64,000 nt of DNA from positions 31,190-95,189 of the forward strand of contig JAFSSE010000027.1 in assembly GCA_017445755.1 (NCBI GenBank). Reading direction: 5' to 3'. The notes below the pieces were generated by a model. It had not been told where the DNA came from. It did not search any database and was given only the letters and a program-made list of their open reading frames with translations. Within the stretch, counting starts at the first letter, position 1; each line of letters begins with the position of its first letter. The DNA comes from Bacteroidales bacterium. Its GTDB lineage: Bacteria; Bacteroidota; Bacteroidia; Bacteroidales; UBA932. A program made the position numbers and the translations under genes. Positions 49,401-57,653 of the stretch are shown one piece after another.

Positions 49401-49725
49401 CCCCGCCGTAGTCGGTAAGGCGTCTGGGTCTGCCGCCGTCGGCGCTTACCGCCCAGATATCCTTCTGTCCTTCCCGGTAGGAAGCGAAGACCACATACTT
49501 CCCGTCGGGACTCCAGAGGGGTTCCGTGTCATGGGAAGGGTTTGTCGTCAGCTGGACGGCCTCGCCGCCTTCTGAGGGGACAAGCCAGATATCGCCCTGA
49601 TATACGAATGCCACCGTTTTCCCGTCCGGAGAAATGGAGCTCTGGCGCAGCCAGCGTGGCGTTTCATTTGCGAGGGAAAGTATTGTGACAAAGGCAGCTA
49701 CGGCTGCTAAAATGACCTTCTTCAT
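46480..49725 (-). CDS. Tricorn-like S41 family protease
   Basis: About 1081 residues from ATG 49725 (MKKVILAAVAAFVTILSLANE), a signal peptide; ATG 49734 is also in frame. The N-terminal two thirds contain PD40/WD40-like propeller repeats ('ISPDGKTVAFVYQGDIWLV', 'LWSPDGKYVVFAS'), a Lys/Glu-rich linker near residue 580, then a tricorn C1 region, a PDZ domain (about 750-830) and a C-terminal S41 peptidase core with 'DTRNNGGGW' and the nucleophile in 'EYNYSDACG' (Ser about 985). Probably a periplasmic oligopeptide-degrading protease. Confidence 0.9.
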   Translation of the reverse strand: MKKVILAAVAAFVTILSLANETPRWLRQSSISPDGKTVAFVYQGDIWLVPSEGGEAVQLTTNPSHDTEPLWSPDGKYVVFASYREGQKDIWAVSADGGRPRRLTDYGGDETPYAVSSNGKVIYRAYYQELASSSAFPGASNIYSIDLNGALNAAPGKLPVPERIAPVKTFSADINADGVILYEDYVSPEDPYRKHHTSSAAHNIWKIQNGVYTKLTSFIGEDKSPVFAPDGVHYYYLSEQDLTPVEPNGWAADANVWKSDINGSAPVRITSFKNNPVRFLSVSSNGVLCYSWNGDLYTQKEGGEPVKLPVTIKKDRTEREHTYQVTSGGITDFAASPNGKEIAVVSRGDVFVTPLELGDTRRLTDTPEAEREVAFGEGGRTLFYSSERNGEWAIYKRELSDKKDQTFTFSTGSGEKRITPEGEVCFQPSVSPDGKWIAYLRNRTALVICSTDGGKEKVLLPEGVNYSYSDGDLSFEWSPDSRYILSTYHGGGRLYNEDICLIDVSTGELTDLTESGYSDGDFKWAMGGKAMTYTSDKAGYRSHGSWGAEGDIYIMFFDDEAYVKFTRGEEMDKIENLLKSDKQQAKDKKKEEKKDSSATGKPEKLKLELEGRFDRIVRLTRNSGHIGDYFLSPDGKKLYYTVRLESGFDLVCVDRKDGSVKVIKKGFNGRLIPSPDGKSVFVVSGNSISKADPSNFSTKNISFRGEFEYDAAKEREYIFDHCWRQVKEKWYVPDMHGVDWAAVGENYRQFLPYITDNFAFRELLSEMLGELNGSHTGGRYRGPSERVGHVGVVFDEEYTGKGLKVKEFLPDSPLKLSAPQMKEGDLILSVEGKEIESGTPWYKPFSRTSGRRIILRVKCSGKEEDIIVTPTGSDTEGYYLRWVRRNEKRVEELSGGRVGYVHVRSMNSASFREVYSKALGKYRNCDALIVDTRNNGGGWLHNDLATFLDGKLYTERKARDVFMAPEPYDKWVKPSCVVVCEYNYSDACGFPYCYRALGTGKIIGAPVPGTATSVWWETQVDPTLVFGIPQIGSWSVSNGRYLENLQLVPDIVVYNDPESVARGEDRQLEAAVAEMLKEINK

Positions 49726-49762
49726 AATGAACAATTTGATAAATACGCTACTAAACTTGGAC

Positions 49763-51262
49763 TTATCCCTGGTGGGCCGGTCTCAGGAGGTCGATGACCG
49801 TTTTGACGGGATTGAAGGTTTCGAGAGGTACCTCGACAAAGAGGGTGTTCCAGTCGGACATGGCGCCGTTCCAAAGCCCCGGCAGTTCCAGAGCCCGGAG
49901 TTCCTTGCCCTCATAGCTCTTCGAGCTGATGAAGCCGGTCTCCGGATCGACATGGTCCAGGAGGTTGAATTTCCGCCCCTTGTAGTCATGGAGGCAGCAT
50001 ACGAGGTCCACCGGATTAAAGTGGGTGGCCCGGGAAAGCGCCTCGACCGAGCCGGGGTCTTCCTTGTTTATCTGGACGCTCTCCAGGATCTGGAGGGAGG
50101 TCGCTCCGTCGCGTCCGGCGATTATGAACGGGCCTCCGCCCGGTTCTCCTTCGTTCCGTACCATGCCGCAGACCCTTATCGGCCGGTTAAGGCGGGAGCG
50201 GAGGGCCTCGAAACGCTCCTTTTCGCTGCGCTCGAGTGGAATCTGGATGCAGAGGGTCCTGTCAAGGTAGGATTCCACTTCATTGCAAAGGGCAATTCCT
50301 TCGGGGCTGCCCGCTGTGGTGGAGTCGAAGCGCCGGAGATAGTCAAAGATGCGATCCCGGAGCATAAGTGCCGTTCCAATAAGCACTTTCTTGTATTTCG
50401 CGGTTACATGGAGGAGCTTTTCATGGGCGACATTGTCGATGTTCTTTATCGAAACGAGTTCCTCCTCGACGGCGTTGAGGTTGTGGATCAGCGCGCCATG
50501 GCCGGCCGGCCGGAAAAGAAGGTCCCCGTCCAGGGTCCGGAAGGGCCGGTTCCGCGTATCTACGGCGATGGTGTCAGTCGAACTGTCCTGGCAGGTGAAA
50601 GTAATGTTGTACTTCACTCCGAAGCGTTTTTCATACTCTGGAACCACCTTTTCGAGGGCCTCGTCGAAAAGGGCGCGGTGCTCGGACGAAATGGTGATTA
50701 CGAGGTTGCAGGTTCCGTCGGAATTCCTCATGTAGGTTGCGGCTTCGACAAGGTGCTCCGCGATGGCGGTCCGGACTTCTCCGGAGGCATAACGGTGGAA
50801 GGGAATGACCCCTTTCGGTTTGGATCCGTAACCGAGCCCTTCGCTTCGGAGCAGCAGGGAGAGTATCTCCTCGGCGCCTTTCTCCCCGGGTTTTCCGAAC
50901 ACCTCCTCAGAATAAAAGGCAAAGCGGTCAATCTGGGAGATCAGTTTTGATGCGGGGGCGCTTTCGGGAAGGGAAGCGCCGGACTCGAGGGCCGAGAGGG
51001 CTGAGAACATGTCCTTGAACATTCTGGAAGCGGCTCCGGATGCGGGGACGAATTTGCAGCGCCCCTCAGTCGGGGCTGAGTCGGCGTAGGCGACGGCCGC
51101 CTCGGTCTCCTTTTCACTGAGGACCAGGATTCCCCTCCGGGGGGTTGCCGGTCCGACTATCTTCATCCAGGGAAAACCTTTCTTGAAAGTGGCAATCTGG
51201 CCCTCTACTGCCTTGAGAGAAGAACCTCTCGCCTCGATCTGCTTGATGTCTTTGCTGTTCAT
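49763..51262 (-). CDS. DUF4301 family protein
   Basis: 499 residues, cytoplasmic, no membrane segment. Matches the Bacteroidota-specific DUF4301 family ('GRCKFVPASGAASRMFKDMF', 'LLFRPAGHGALIHNLN', 'VCGMVRNEGEPGGGPF'), which resembles nucleotide-sugar-type or nucleotidyltransferase-like folds but has no assigned function. It lies 4 nt after pdxB in the recF-DUF721-pdxB run. Confidence 0.85.
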   Translation of the reverse strand: MNSKDIKQIEARGSSLKAVEGQIATFKKGFPWMKIVGPATPRRGILVLSEKETEAAVAYADSAPTEGRCKFVPASGAASRMFKDMFSALSALESGASLPESAPASKLISQIDRFAFYSEEVFGKPGEKGAEEILSLLLRSEGLGYGSKPKGVIPFHRYASGEVRTAIAEHLVEAATYMRNSDGTCNLVITISSEHRALFDEALEKVVPEYEKRFGVKYNITFTCQDSSTDTIAVDTRNRPFRTLDGDLLFRPAGHGALIHNLNAVEEELVSIKNIDNVAHEKLLHVTAKYKKVLIGTALMLRDRIFDYLRRFDSTTAGSPEGIALCNEVESYLDRTLCIQIPLERSEKERFEALRSRLNRPIRVCGMVRNEGEPGGGPFIIAGRDGATSLQILESVQINKEDPGSVEALSRATHFNPVDLVCCLHDYKGRKFNLLDHVDPETGFISSKSYEGKELRALELPGLWNGAMSDWNTLFVEVPLETFNPVKTVIDLLRPAHQG

Positions 51263-51266
51263 ATGG

Positions 51267-52304
51267 TTACAGGTCCAAATAAAATTCTCTTCTGTACCGG
51301 TATTCAGAACGGATGCGCTCGAATCCGTCCGGATCGAGACGGAAGAAGAAGTCGTCCGTGAATATCGGATAATTATACTGAATCATGGCCGCGACCTCGC
51401 CCTGGCCCAGGCCTCCGATATGGAGGCGGACCGGTTCCAGGTCTTCAGTTTCGGCCTTGGGGTAGAATCCATACAGGGCTTCTATCCCAAAGAAGCGGGC
51501 TACGGCGCGGACGGCCGCGGCAGTCCCGTTCTGCTTTCCCTGGTAGGAGTAACCCGCGATGTGCGGGGTGGCGATGTCGACGGCATCCAGCAGGGTCCTG
51601 TTGATGTCGGGTTCATGGCACCAGGTATCGATTATCGCCGCGCCGAGTTTCGGGAGGGCGTGGAGGAGCTCTCCTTCATTGACGATTTCCCCTCGTGCGG
51701 CGTTTATGAAAATGGCCCCCGGCTTGATTTCCCGGAAGAAGTTTTCATCCGCCATCCCGGCCGTTTCGCCGTTCAGCGGGGTATGGAGGGTGACGATGTC
51801 GGATTTCATCAGAAGGTAGCTCAGGGAGCAGAACTTCTCCCGGCCTTCCGCGGCAGCGCGGGGCGGATCGCAGAGCAGTACCTCGAAGCCGAGCTTGCGG
51901 GCCGATTCTTCCACTTTCTTGCCGACGTTTCCGACTCCGACTATGCCGAAGGTCTTCCCTTCGAGTTCAATGCCTTTCCGGGCTGCAACGGCGTAGAGGG
52001 CTGAAAAAACGTAATCCATGACCCCGGAGGCGTTGCATCCGGCGGCATTCGTGGTCTTTATTCCCGCTGCAGTGCACCAGGGCAGGTCGATATGGTCGGT
52101 CCCGATGGTAGCGGAGGCGATTATCTGAACGGACGAGCCCCCGAGAAGCTGCTCGTCGCAGCGGGTTCGGGTCCTGATAATCATGGCGTCGGCGTCCATG
52201 ACGTCCTCGCGGCAGATGTCCCGTCCGTCCTTATAGACAACCTCGGCATATGGCTCGAATACTCCCTTCAGGAAGGGAACCTTGGTATCTGCAACGATTT
52301 TCAT
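51267..52304 (-). CDS. pdxB: Erythronate-4-phosphate dehydrogenase
   Basis: 345 residues, D-2-hydroxyacid dehydrogenase fold. NAD loop 'GIVGVGNVGKKVEESA', 'AARGEIVNEGELL' with catalytic Arg, and His in 'ATPHIAGYSYQGK', the PdxB-type spacing; the extra C-terminal domain of PdxB (about 280-345) is present. Acts in DXP-dependent pyridoxal phosphate synthesis. Overlaps DUF721 by 4 bp. Confidence 0.92.
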   Translation of the reverse strand: MKIVADTKVPFLKGVFEPYAEVVYKDGRDICREDVMDADAMIIRTRTRCDEQLLGGSSVQIIASATIGTDHIDLPWCTAAGIKTTNAAGCNASGVMDYVFSALYAVAARKGIELEGKTFGIVGVGNVGKKVEESARKLGFEVLLCDPPRAAAEGREKFCSLSYLLMKSDIVTLHTPLNGETAGMADENFFREIKPGAIFINAARGEIVNEGELLHALPKLGAAIIDTWCHEPDINRTLLDAVDIATPHIAGYSYQGKQNGTAAAVRAVARFFGIEALYGFYPKAETEDLEPVRLHIGGLGQGEVAAMIQYNYPIFTDDFFFRLDPDGFERIRSEYRYRREFYLDL

Positions 52305-52630
52305 TTCAGTACAATTTTTTCGACCAGGCCGACGGTCCGGTTGTCATCCGTGAAGAGTTCGTCTTCTGTCAGGAAACGGTTCATTTTCTCAATTATAAGG
52401 TCCCTCTGGAAATAGAGCTGGTTCCGGATAACCGAGGAAGAGACAGTGATATAGAGGGTCCCGCTCCGGAAAAAGCGCTTAAGGGTAAAATCGGCTGCCC
52501 CGGAGCAGGCGTCCCAGGCCGCGAATATCCGGTGGGTGTTCATGCCCGGAGCAAGGCCCATCTCCTTGATATAGTCCGAGATGAGTCCTCCTACGCCGAC
52601 CGCTTCTTTCCTTGAGAGTCCGTTTGCCAT
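52301..52630 (-). CDS. DUF721 (DciA-like) protein
   Basis: 109 residues with the DUF721 core 'IFAAWDACSGAADFTLKRFFRSGTLYITVSSSVIRNQLYFQRDLIIEKMN' region (split here by positions about 38-90). DciA proteins load the replicative helicase in bacteria lacking DnaC; the gene's place 3 nt after recF fits a replication role. Confidence 0.85.
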   Translation of the reverse strand: MANGLSRKEAVGVGGLISDYIKEMGLAPGMNTHRIFAAWDACSGAADFTLKRFFRSGTLYITVSSSVIRNQLYFQRDLIIEKMNRFLTEDELFTDDNRTVGLVEKIVLK

Positions 52631-52633
52631 AGC

Positions 52634-53731
52634 TTAGTCAACTCTTGTGAAAACGCCTCCGAGGGTGTCGAAATAGGCCCTGTCTTCGGTAATTCCATCG
52701 ACTATTCCCGAGAGCCGGACCTTGTTGCTGTCCGTCAGGAAAATCTGCCCGAAGTCATTCCCGGCCACCATCCCGATGAGGTTCGCTATCCTCCCCATGT
52801 CGAGTTTGTCGAAGATATCGTCAAGGAGGAGGGTGGGAGCGTAGCCGTAGGCGTTTTTCATGATTTCATACTGGGCGAACTTCAGGGCCACCAGGAAGGA
52901 TTTCTGCTGCCCCTGGGATCCTGCGCGCCGGATAGGATGACCGTCCATCGAGAAGAGGAAATCGTCCCTCTGGATACCCGAGGAGGTGTAACCGAGAAGC
53001 CGGTCCTTTTCGAAGTTGGCCCGGAAAAGGTCCGTAAGGGTTTTCGAGGAGAGCTCAGAGCGGTAGGAAACCGAAACGGTCTCCGCCCCTCCGGAAATAA
53101 TCCCGTAATAGCGGCCGATAACCGGCTCCAGAAGCTCCGAGAGCCGTTTTCTGGCGGCATGAATCTTTTCCGCCTCGCCCTCCATCCTCATGTCGATTAC
53201 CTCCAGGAAGTCCTGCTCCGCCCGGCCGTCCTTAAGGAGGCGGTTACGCTGCGCGAGGAGGCGGTTATAGGACTGCATGGAAACGAGGTATTCCCGGTCC
53301 ATCTGGGAGAGTACTGCATTGGCAAGGCGCCGCCGTTCCTCCCCGGAGTCGCTGACAAGGGAGATGTCGGAAGGGGAGATCATGACGACAGGGAGGACGC
53401 CGATGTGCTCCGAGATACGGGAATAGGGTTTGTCGTCCCGGACAACCTTCTTTTCCCCTTCGGAAACCCGGATAGAGAACCGGGCTTCTACGCCGCCCTC
53501 CATCGAATAGGTCCCGCCTATTGCAAAGCCCCCGGTCCCGTACCGGAAGTTGTACCGGTCAGGCGTCGGGAAGGCGCTTTTTGTCATAGAAAGATAGTGG
53601 ATGGCATCGAGCAGGTTGGTCTTGCCCTCCCCGTTTCCACCGCTGATGCAGTTTATGTTCGGGGAGAAGGAGATTTCTGCGAACTCGATGTTCCGGAAAT
53701 CCTGAATGACGGTTTTCTTTAAGGTCGGCAT
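52634..53731 (-). CDS. recF: DNA replication and repair protein RecF
   Basis: 365 residues, SMC-like ATPase. Walker A 'ISGGNGEGKTNLLDAI', signature region 'GSQGQQKSFLVALKFA', Walker B 'TLLLDDIFDKLD'. Helps load RecA at gaps. Head gene of recF-DUF721-pdxB-DUF4301, with a promoter that faces away from the TPR-yebC operon. Confidence 0.95.
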   Translation of the reverse strand: MPTLKKTVIQDFRNIEFAEISFSPNINCISGGNGEGKTNLLDAIHYLSMTKSAFPTPDRYNFRYGTGGFAIGGTYSMEGGVEARFSIRVSEGEKKVVRDDKPYSRISEHIGVLPVVMISPSDISLVSDSGEERRRLANAVLSQMDREYLVSMQSYNRLLAQRNRLLKDGRAEQDFLEVIDMRMEGEAEKIHAARKRLSELLEPVIGRYYGIISGGAETVSVSYRSELSSKTLTDLFRANFEKDRLLGYTSSGIQRDDFLFSMDGHPIRRAGSQGQQKSFLVALKFAQYEIMKNAYGYAPTLLLDDIFDKLDMGRIANLIGMVAGNDFGQIFLTDSNKVRLSGIVDGITEDRAYFDTLGGVFTRVD

Positions 53732-53751
53732 GGGTTTGTCGGTTCACAATC

Positions 53752-53783
53752 TTTGCAAATATAATCAAATTTTACTATTTTTG
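53752..53783 (+). promoter_or_regulatory. TPR-yebC operon promoter, consensus
   Basis: TTTG (53752-53755), 20-nt spacer, TATTTTTG (53776-53783). It overlaps the divergent recF promoter, so the two probably compete. Confidence 0.85.
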
Positions 53784-53787
53784 CAGA
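53756..53787 (-). promoter_or_regulatory. recF promoter
   Basis: Minus-strand TCTG (53784-53787), 20-nt spacer, TATATTTG (53756-53763); the spacer contains the opposing promoter's -7 box. Confidence 0.7.
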
Positions 53788-53841
53788 CTGTATCGGCAAA
53801 TTGCCTTTACTGAAACTGAATAATATAAAAATCAAAACAAT

Positions 53842-54519
53842 ATGGCAAAACAGACTACCCCCGAAGAGACCCTGCAGGAAAGCGTGGCAGGTGCCGCTTC
53901 CAAAACTGAACAGTTCTTCTCGAAGTACGGAAAAATAATCTACATCTGCTTCGCGGCCCTCGTCGCAGTCGCAGTCCTCGTTTTCTGCTGGTCCAAGTTC
54001 GTCGTCCAGCCGAAGAAGGCCGAGGCGGCTGCGGAACTTTTCCATGCCGAGCAGTGGTTCGCCGAGGGCAATTATGAACTCGCCCTCGCCGGAGACGACA
54101 ACTACATGGGCCTCGAAGACATTATTTCGAAGTACGGAAAGAAGGCCGGTGCGGCCGTCTATATGTACGCCGGTGTCGCCAAGCTCCAGGAAGGAAACTT
54201 CGAAGAGGCAATCGCTTACCTGAAAAAGTACAGCGGCAAGGATGCGATTCTCGCAGCCCGCGCCCAGGCCTGCATCGGTGATGCCTATGTCGGCCTTGAG
54301 GACTACAAGTCGGCCCTCGTGTGGTTCGAGAAGGCCGCAAAGACTTCCGACAATGCCTTCTCCGCCGGATACCTTGTGAAGGCCGGAGAGGTTGCCGAGG
54401 AACTCGGTGACAGCGCAAAGGCCCTCGCCTTCTACAAGAAGGTCAAGGACCAGTACCCCCAGGCCCCGGAAGCCATGGAAATCGACAAGTACATCACCCG
54501 TATCGAAGCAGCTGAGTAA
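53842..54519 (+). CDS. Membrane-anchored TPR protein
   Basis: 225 residues. A single membrane helix (about 30-52, 'YICFAALVAVAVLVF') after a polar N-terminus, then four or so TPR units ('AAVYMYAGVAKLQEGNFEEAIAYLKKY', 'CIGDAYVGLEDYKSALVWFEKAA'). Topology like YfgM, an inner-membrane protein with periplasmic TPRs; this role is by analogy. First gene of an operon with yebC (2 nt gap). Confidence 0.8.
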   Translation: MAKQTTPEETLQESVAGAASKTEQFFSKYGKIIYICFAALVAVAVLVFCWSKFVVQPKKAEAAAELFHAEQWFAEGNYELALAGDDNYMGLEDIISKYGKKAGAAVYMYAGVAKLQEGNFEEAIAYLKKYSGKDAILAARAQACIGDAYVGLEDYKSALVWFEKAAKTSDNAFSAGYLVKAGEVAEELGDSAKALAFYKKVKDQYPQAPEAMEIDKYITRIEAAE

Positions 54520-54521
54520 TT

Positions 54522-55277
54522 ATGGGAAGAGCGTTTGAATTCCGCAAGGAAAGGAAATTGAAGAGATGGGGCCACATGGCCCGTGTCTTTACGAAGCTCG
54601 GAAAGGAAATCACCATCGCGGTGAAGCAGGGCGGTCCGGATGTGACCGGCAACCCCCGTCTCCGTGCGCTCATGGCCGAGGCCCGCAGCGAGCAGATGCC
54701 GAAGGAGAATATTGAACGCGCCATCAAAAAGGCGACTGAGAGCAAGCAGGGCGACTTCAAGGAGATTATCTACGAGGGATTCGGCCCCCACGGCGTCGCC
54801 TATCTTGTCGAAGCCGCGACCGACAACAATACCCGTACCGTAGCCAATGTCCGCAGCTACTTCACAAAGTGCGGCGGAACCCTTCAGACCAGCGGCAGCG
54901 TGGCATTTATGTTCGACCACAAGTGCGTTTTCCGTATCAAGGAAGATCCGAAGAGCCCCATCGATGTCGATGAGCTCGAGCTCGAACTGATTGACTACGG
55001 CGCAGAGGAAGTTTTCAAGCAGGAGGTCGAGGATGAGGACGAGAACGTAACGGTCGAGATTTACATCTATGCCGACTTCTCCGCTTACGGACAGATTCAG
55101 AAGTATATCGAAGAAAACGGTTTCGACCTTATTTCCGGCGGTTTCGAGTGGATTCCGAACGTGGACCTCAAGGAGGTCTCGGACGAGCAGCGGAAGACCC
55201 TTGAGAAGCTTACCGAACTTCTCGAAGACGACGAGGACGTCACGAACGTCTATACAACAATGAAACCCGGAGAATGA
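54522..55277 (+). CDS. yebC: YebC/PmpR family protein
   Basis: 251 residues; starts MGRAFEFRKERKLKRWGHMAR, with 'GGPDVTGNPRLRALMAEARSEQMPKENIERAIKKA', the well-conserved YebC core (positions about 36-70). Members are described as transcriptional regulators and, more recently, as relieving ribosome stalls at proline runs. Overlaps the next gene by 4 bp. Confidence 0.95.
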   Translation: MGRAFEFRKERKLKRWGHMARVFTKLGKEITIAVKQGGPDVTGNPRLRALMAEARSEQMPKENIERAIKKATESKQGDFKEIIYEGFGPHGVAYLVEAATDNNTRTVANVRSYFTKCGGTLQTSGSVAFMFDHKCVFRIKEDPKSPIDVDELELELIDYGAEEVFKQEVEDEDENVTVEIYIYADFSAYGQIQKYIEENGFDLISGGFEWIPNVDLKEVSDEQRKTLEKLTELLEDDEDVTNVYTTMKPGE

Positions 55278-56494
55278 AAAGAGTTTCTTTAATTGCCGCA
55301 GCGCTTTCCGCTGCGGTATTTTTTGCATGCACCCCGAGGGAGGGGCTCCGACACGCCTCTCCTCGCCGCCTCGGAATGGACCCCTCGAAACTCGAGAGAG
55401 TTGATTCCGTAATCGACAAGGCCATTTCCGACGGGATTATCCCCGGTGCGGTACTTTCCGTCGTCAGGGAGGACAGGATTGTCTATCTTAAGGCCTACGG
55501 CAACAAGTCGGTCGTTCCGGATACGGTTGCGATGACTACGGATGTCATGTTCGACCTTGCCTCGCTCTCGAAGCCGGTCGGGACTGCGATGTCCCTTATG
55601 CAGCTGGTCGAAAAAGGCCAGATCCGCCTGACGGACAATGTCAAAATGTATATCCCGGAATTCGCGCCCTGGACCGACCCTGAGACGGGGGAGACGGAGA
55701 ATATCGAGGTGAGGGACCTCCTGACCCACTCCTCCGGCCTTCCGGCCTATCTCAGCGTTGAAAAGGTCGCTTCGCTTTACGGTGAGCCGTGCCCGGATTC
55801 GATGATGGTCTATATCGCCAGGGACCTTCCCCGCCGTTTCCGCCCGAAAACCGATTTTACATACAGCTGCCTTAATTTCGTTACCCTCCAGAATATCATC
55901 CAGAACATAACGGGGGAGCGCCTTTGCGACTATGCGGAGCGGGAAGTGTTCCGCCGCCTCGGCATGAACCATACCTGCTACAATGTTGCTTCGGAGCACC
56001 CGGAATTCCTTCCTCTTGTCGCCCCTACGGAGGTTCAGGGGGACGGGAAACCGCTGCTTGGTGAGGTCCATGACCCTATCGCCCGCCGTCTGAACGGAGG
56101 AAATTCCGGCAACGCCGGCGTCTTTTCGAATGCGGAGGACCTTTCAATTCTCGCTGCCGCCATCATGAATGGAGGGGAAATCAACGGCCGGAGGGTGCTG
56201 GGCCCCGAGACTGTAAAGATGATGGCGACGATCCCTTCGGAAAACGCCCCGCACATAGGCAGGGCGCTTGGTTGGGATATCCGGAGTGACTACTCCTGGT
56301 TCAAGGGGGACATAACGAGCCGTACACGGGCGCTGAACCATACCGGTTATACCGGGACCTCTGCGGTCATCGACCTGGATTCCAGGACGGCGATAATATT
56401 GCTTACCAACAGGGTCCATCCTGAGGATAAGGGAGCTCTCGCGAGGACCCGCGCTACGGTCGCGAACATCGTCGCCGGCAGCATTATCCGTTAA
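55274..56494 (+). CDS. Serine hydrolase lipoprotein, class C beta-lactamase family
   Basis: 406 residues. Lipoprotein signal with Cys19 ('AVFFACTP'). SxxK motif Ser97-Lys100 in 'FDLASLSKP', YxN in 'FTYSCLNF', and 'HTGYTG' replacing KTG. The family covers D-aminopeptidases, DD-carboxypeptidase-like and esterase enzymes; a cell-wall or ester substrate cannot be told apart. Its stop overlaps the convergent gntR gene by 11 bp. Confidence 0.88.
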   Translation: MKRVSLIAAALSAAVFFACTPREGLRHASPRRLGMDPSKLERVDSVIDKAISDGIIPGAVLSVVREDRIVYLKAYGNKSVVPDTVAMTTDVMFDLASLSKPVGTAMSLMQLVEKGQIRLTDNVKMYIPEFAPWTDPETGETENIEVRDLLTHSSGLPAYLSVEKVASLYGEPCPDSMMVYIARDLPRRFRPKTDFTYSCLNFVTLQNIIQNITGERLCDYAEREVFRRLGMNHTCYNVASEHPEFLPLVAPTEVQGDGKPLLGEVHDPIARRLNGGNSGNAGVFSNAEDLSILAAAIMNGGEINGRRVLGPETVKMMATIPSENAPHIGRALGWDIRSDYSWFKGDITSRTRALNHTGYTGTSAVIDLDSRTAIILLTNRVHPEDKGALARTRATVANIVAGSIIR

Positions 56495-56822
56495 AGACTT
56501 CCGGTCCGACGCCGAGAAGTTCCATCCTCTTCCGGATGGCCGGCACCTCCTTTTCCAGGAACACTTTCCTTTCTGCGGAAAGGATGGTTTGACGCGCCTG
56601 AGGGGTCACGAAGTACCCGATTCCGCGCTTATTGTAGATTATGCCTCCGTCGGTGAGGGATTCATAGGTGCGCATCATGGTATTCGGGTTAACCCCGAGT
56701 TCGGCACTGTACTCTCGTACCGAAGGGATTCTTCCTTCCGGCGGGAATTCTCCGCGGAGGATCCTCTCCGAGATTACGTCGGCAATCTGGAGGTAAATCG
56801 GTTTTTCCTGCGTAAAATTCAT
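56484..56822 (-). CDS. GntR-family regulator, YtrA type
   Basis: 112 residues: winged-helix N-terminus 'YLQIADVISERILRGEFPPEGRIPSVREYSAELGVNPNTMMRTYESL' (about 10-55) and a very short C-terminal helical part of about 35 residues, typical of the YtrA subfamily, which controls ABC-transporter operons. Last gene after its ABC partners (3 nt gap). A palindrome at 58495-58518 is a good operator candidate. Confidence 0.9.
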   Translation of the reverse strand: MNFTQEKPIYLQIADVISERILRGEFPPEGRIPSVREYSAELGVNPNTMMRTYESLTDGGIIYNKRGIGYFVTPQARQTILSAERKVFLEKEVPAIRKRMELLGVGPEVFNG

Positions 56823-56825
56823 GGG

Positions 56826-57638
56826 CTAGTGTTTTATAGTCTTGATTCTGAAGTAGATACCGGTTGCGAGCCCTGCAGAGATAAGGCCGCAGATGACGTT
56901 GCTCCATATGAGAATCTGCCGGCTTATCCCTTCCGGATCCGCCTCCAGCAGTTTTGTCCAATACTCGAATCCGTCACCGGTTACTATGAGTCCGAAGATA
57001 TTCCCGAAGATGATGCCAATCAGGAGGGAGACCCCGATACTTCCGGCAATCTTCCACTTTTTGAAAATCAGTCCGCCGAGAAGGAAATAGAGGAGGTTTT
57101 CGATGGAACTGATGACAATGGAGATGATGAACCAGCCGAAGGATATGACGAAGCCGTCGCCTTCAGCTTCCACCATCTTGTTGAAGCCGGACTTGATCTC
57201 GCCGATTCCGGCGATGAGGGAGGACCCGGCGGTCTTGTCCAGGAGAGTGATGGCTCCGTCGAGGGCGAGGTAGATGGCGGTGAATACAATCGGGACGACG
57301 ATAATCGAAATTACTATCATAGAAGCGAATTTTTCGCCCGTCGAGGCCGGGAGCATGAGATACTGTGAGCCGGCTTTCCGCTCTGTCAGGAAGCCGTACA
57401 TACGAGCGTAGTAGAGACTGAGACCGCAGACCGCAAGGCCGAAAACGCCGGCCCTGGCCCAGATGACAGGGGCGGTCCAGGTCTGGGTGAAGACGAGGGA
57501 GAAGAGTACCCAGACTACATAGAGCATGACCCCGGAGCCCCCGAAAATATAGAAGGCCTTGCTGTTGTTTTTCCAGACCTCGCGGAGGTCATAAAGGAAG
57601 TAGGTGCCAAAACGGCGGAATGAGAAACTGCTATTCAT
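56826..57638 (-). CDS. ABC transporter membrane subunit
   Basis: 270 residues with about six membrane helices ('GVMLYVVWVLFSLVF', 'VFGLAVCGLSLYYAR', 'ASMIVISIIVVPIVFTAIYLA', and others). Resembles the permeases that accompany YtrA-regulated exporters. Sits between the ATPase (15 nt) and gntR genes. Substrate unknown. Confidence 0.78.
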   Translation of the reverse strand: MNSSFSFRRFGTYFLYDLREVWKNNSKAFYIFGGSGVMLYVVWVLFSLVFTQTWTAPVIWARAGVFGLAVCGLSLYYARMYGFLTERKAGSQYLMLPASTGEKFASMIVISIIVVPIVFTAIYLALDGAITLLDKTAGSSLIAGIGEIKSGFNKMVEAEGDGFVISFGWFIISIVISSIENLLYFLLGGLIFKKWKIAGSIGVSLLIGIIFGNIFGLIVTGDGFEYWTKLLEADPEGISRQILIWSNVICGLISAGLATGIYFRIKTIKH

Positions 57639-57653
57639 TGTCTTTCCTCCTTT

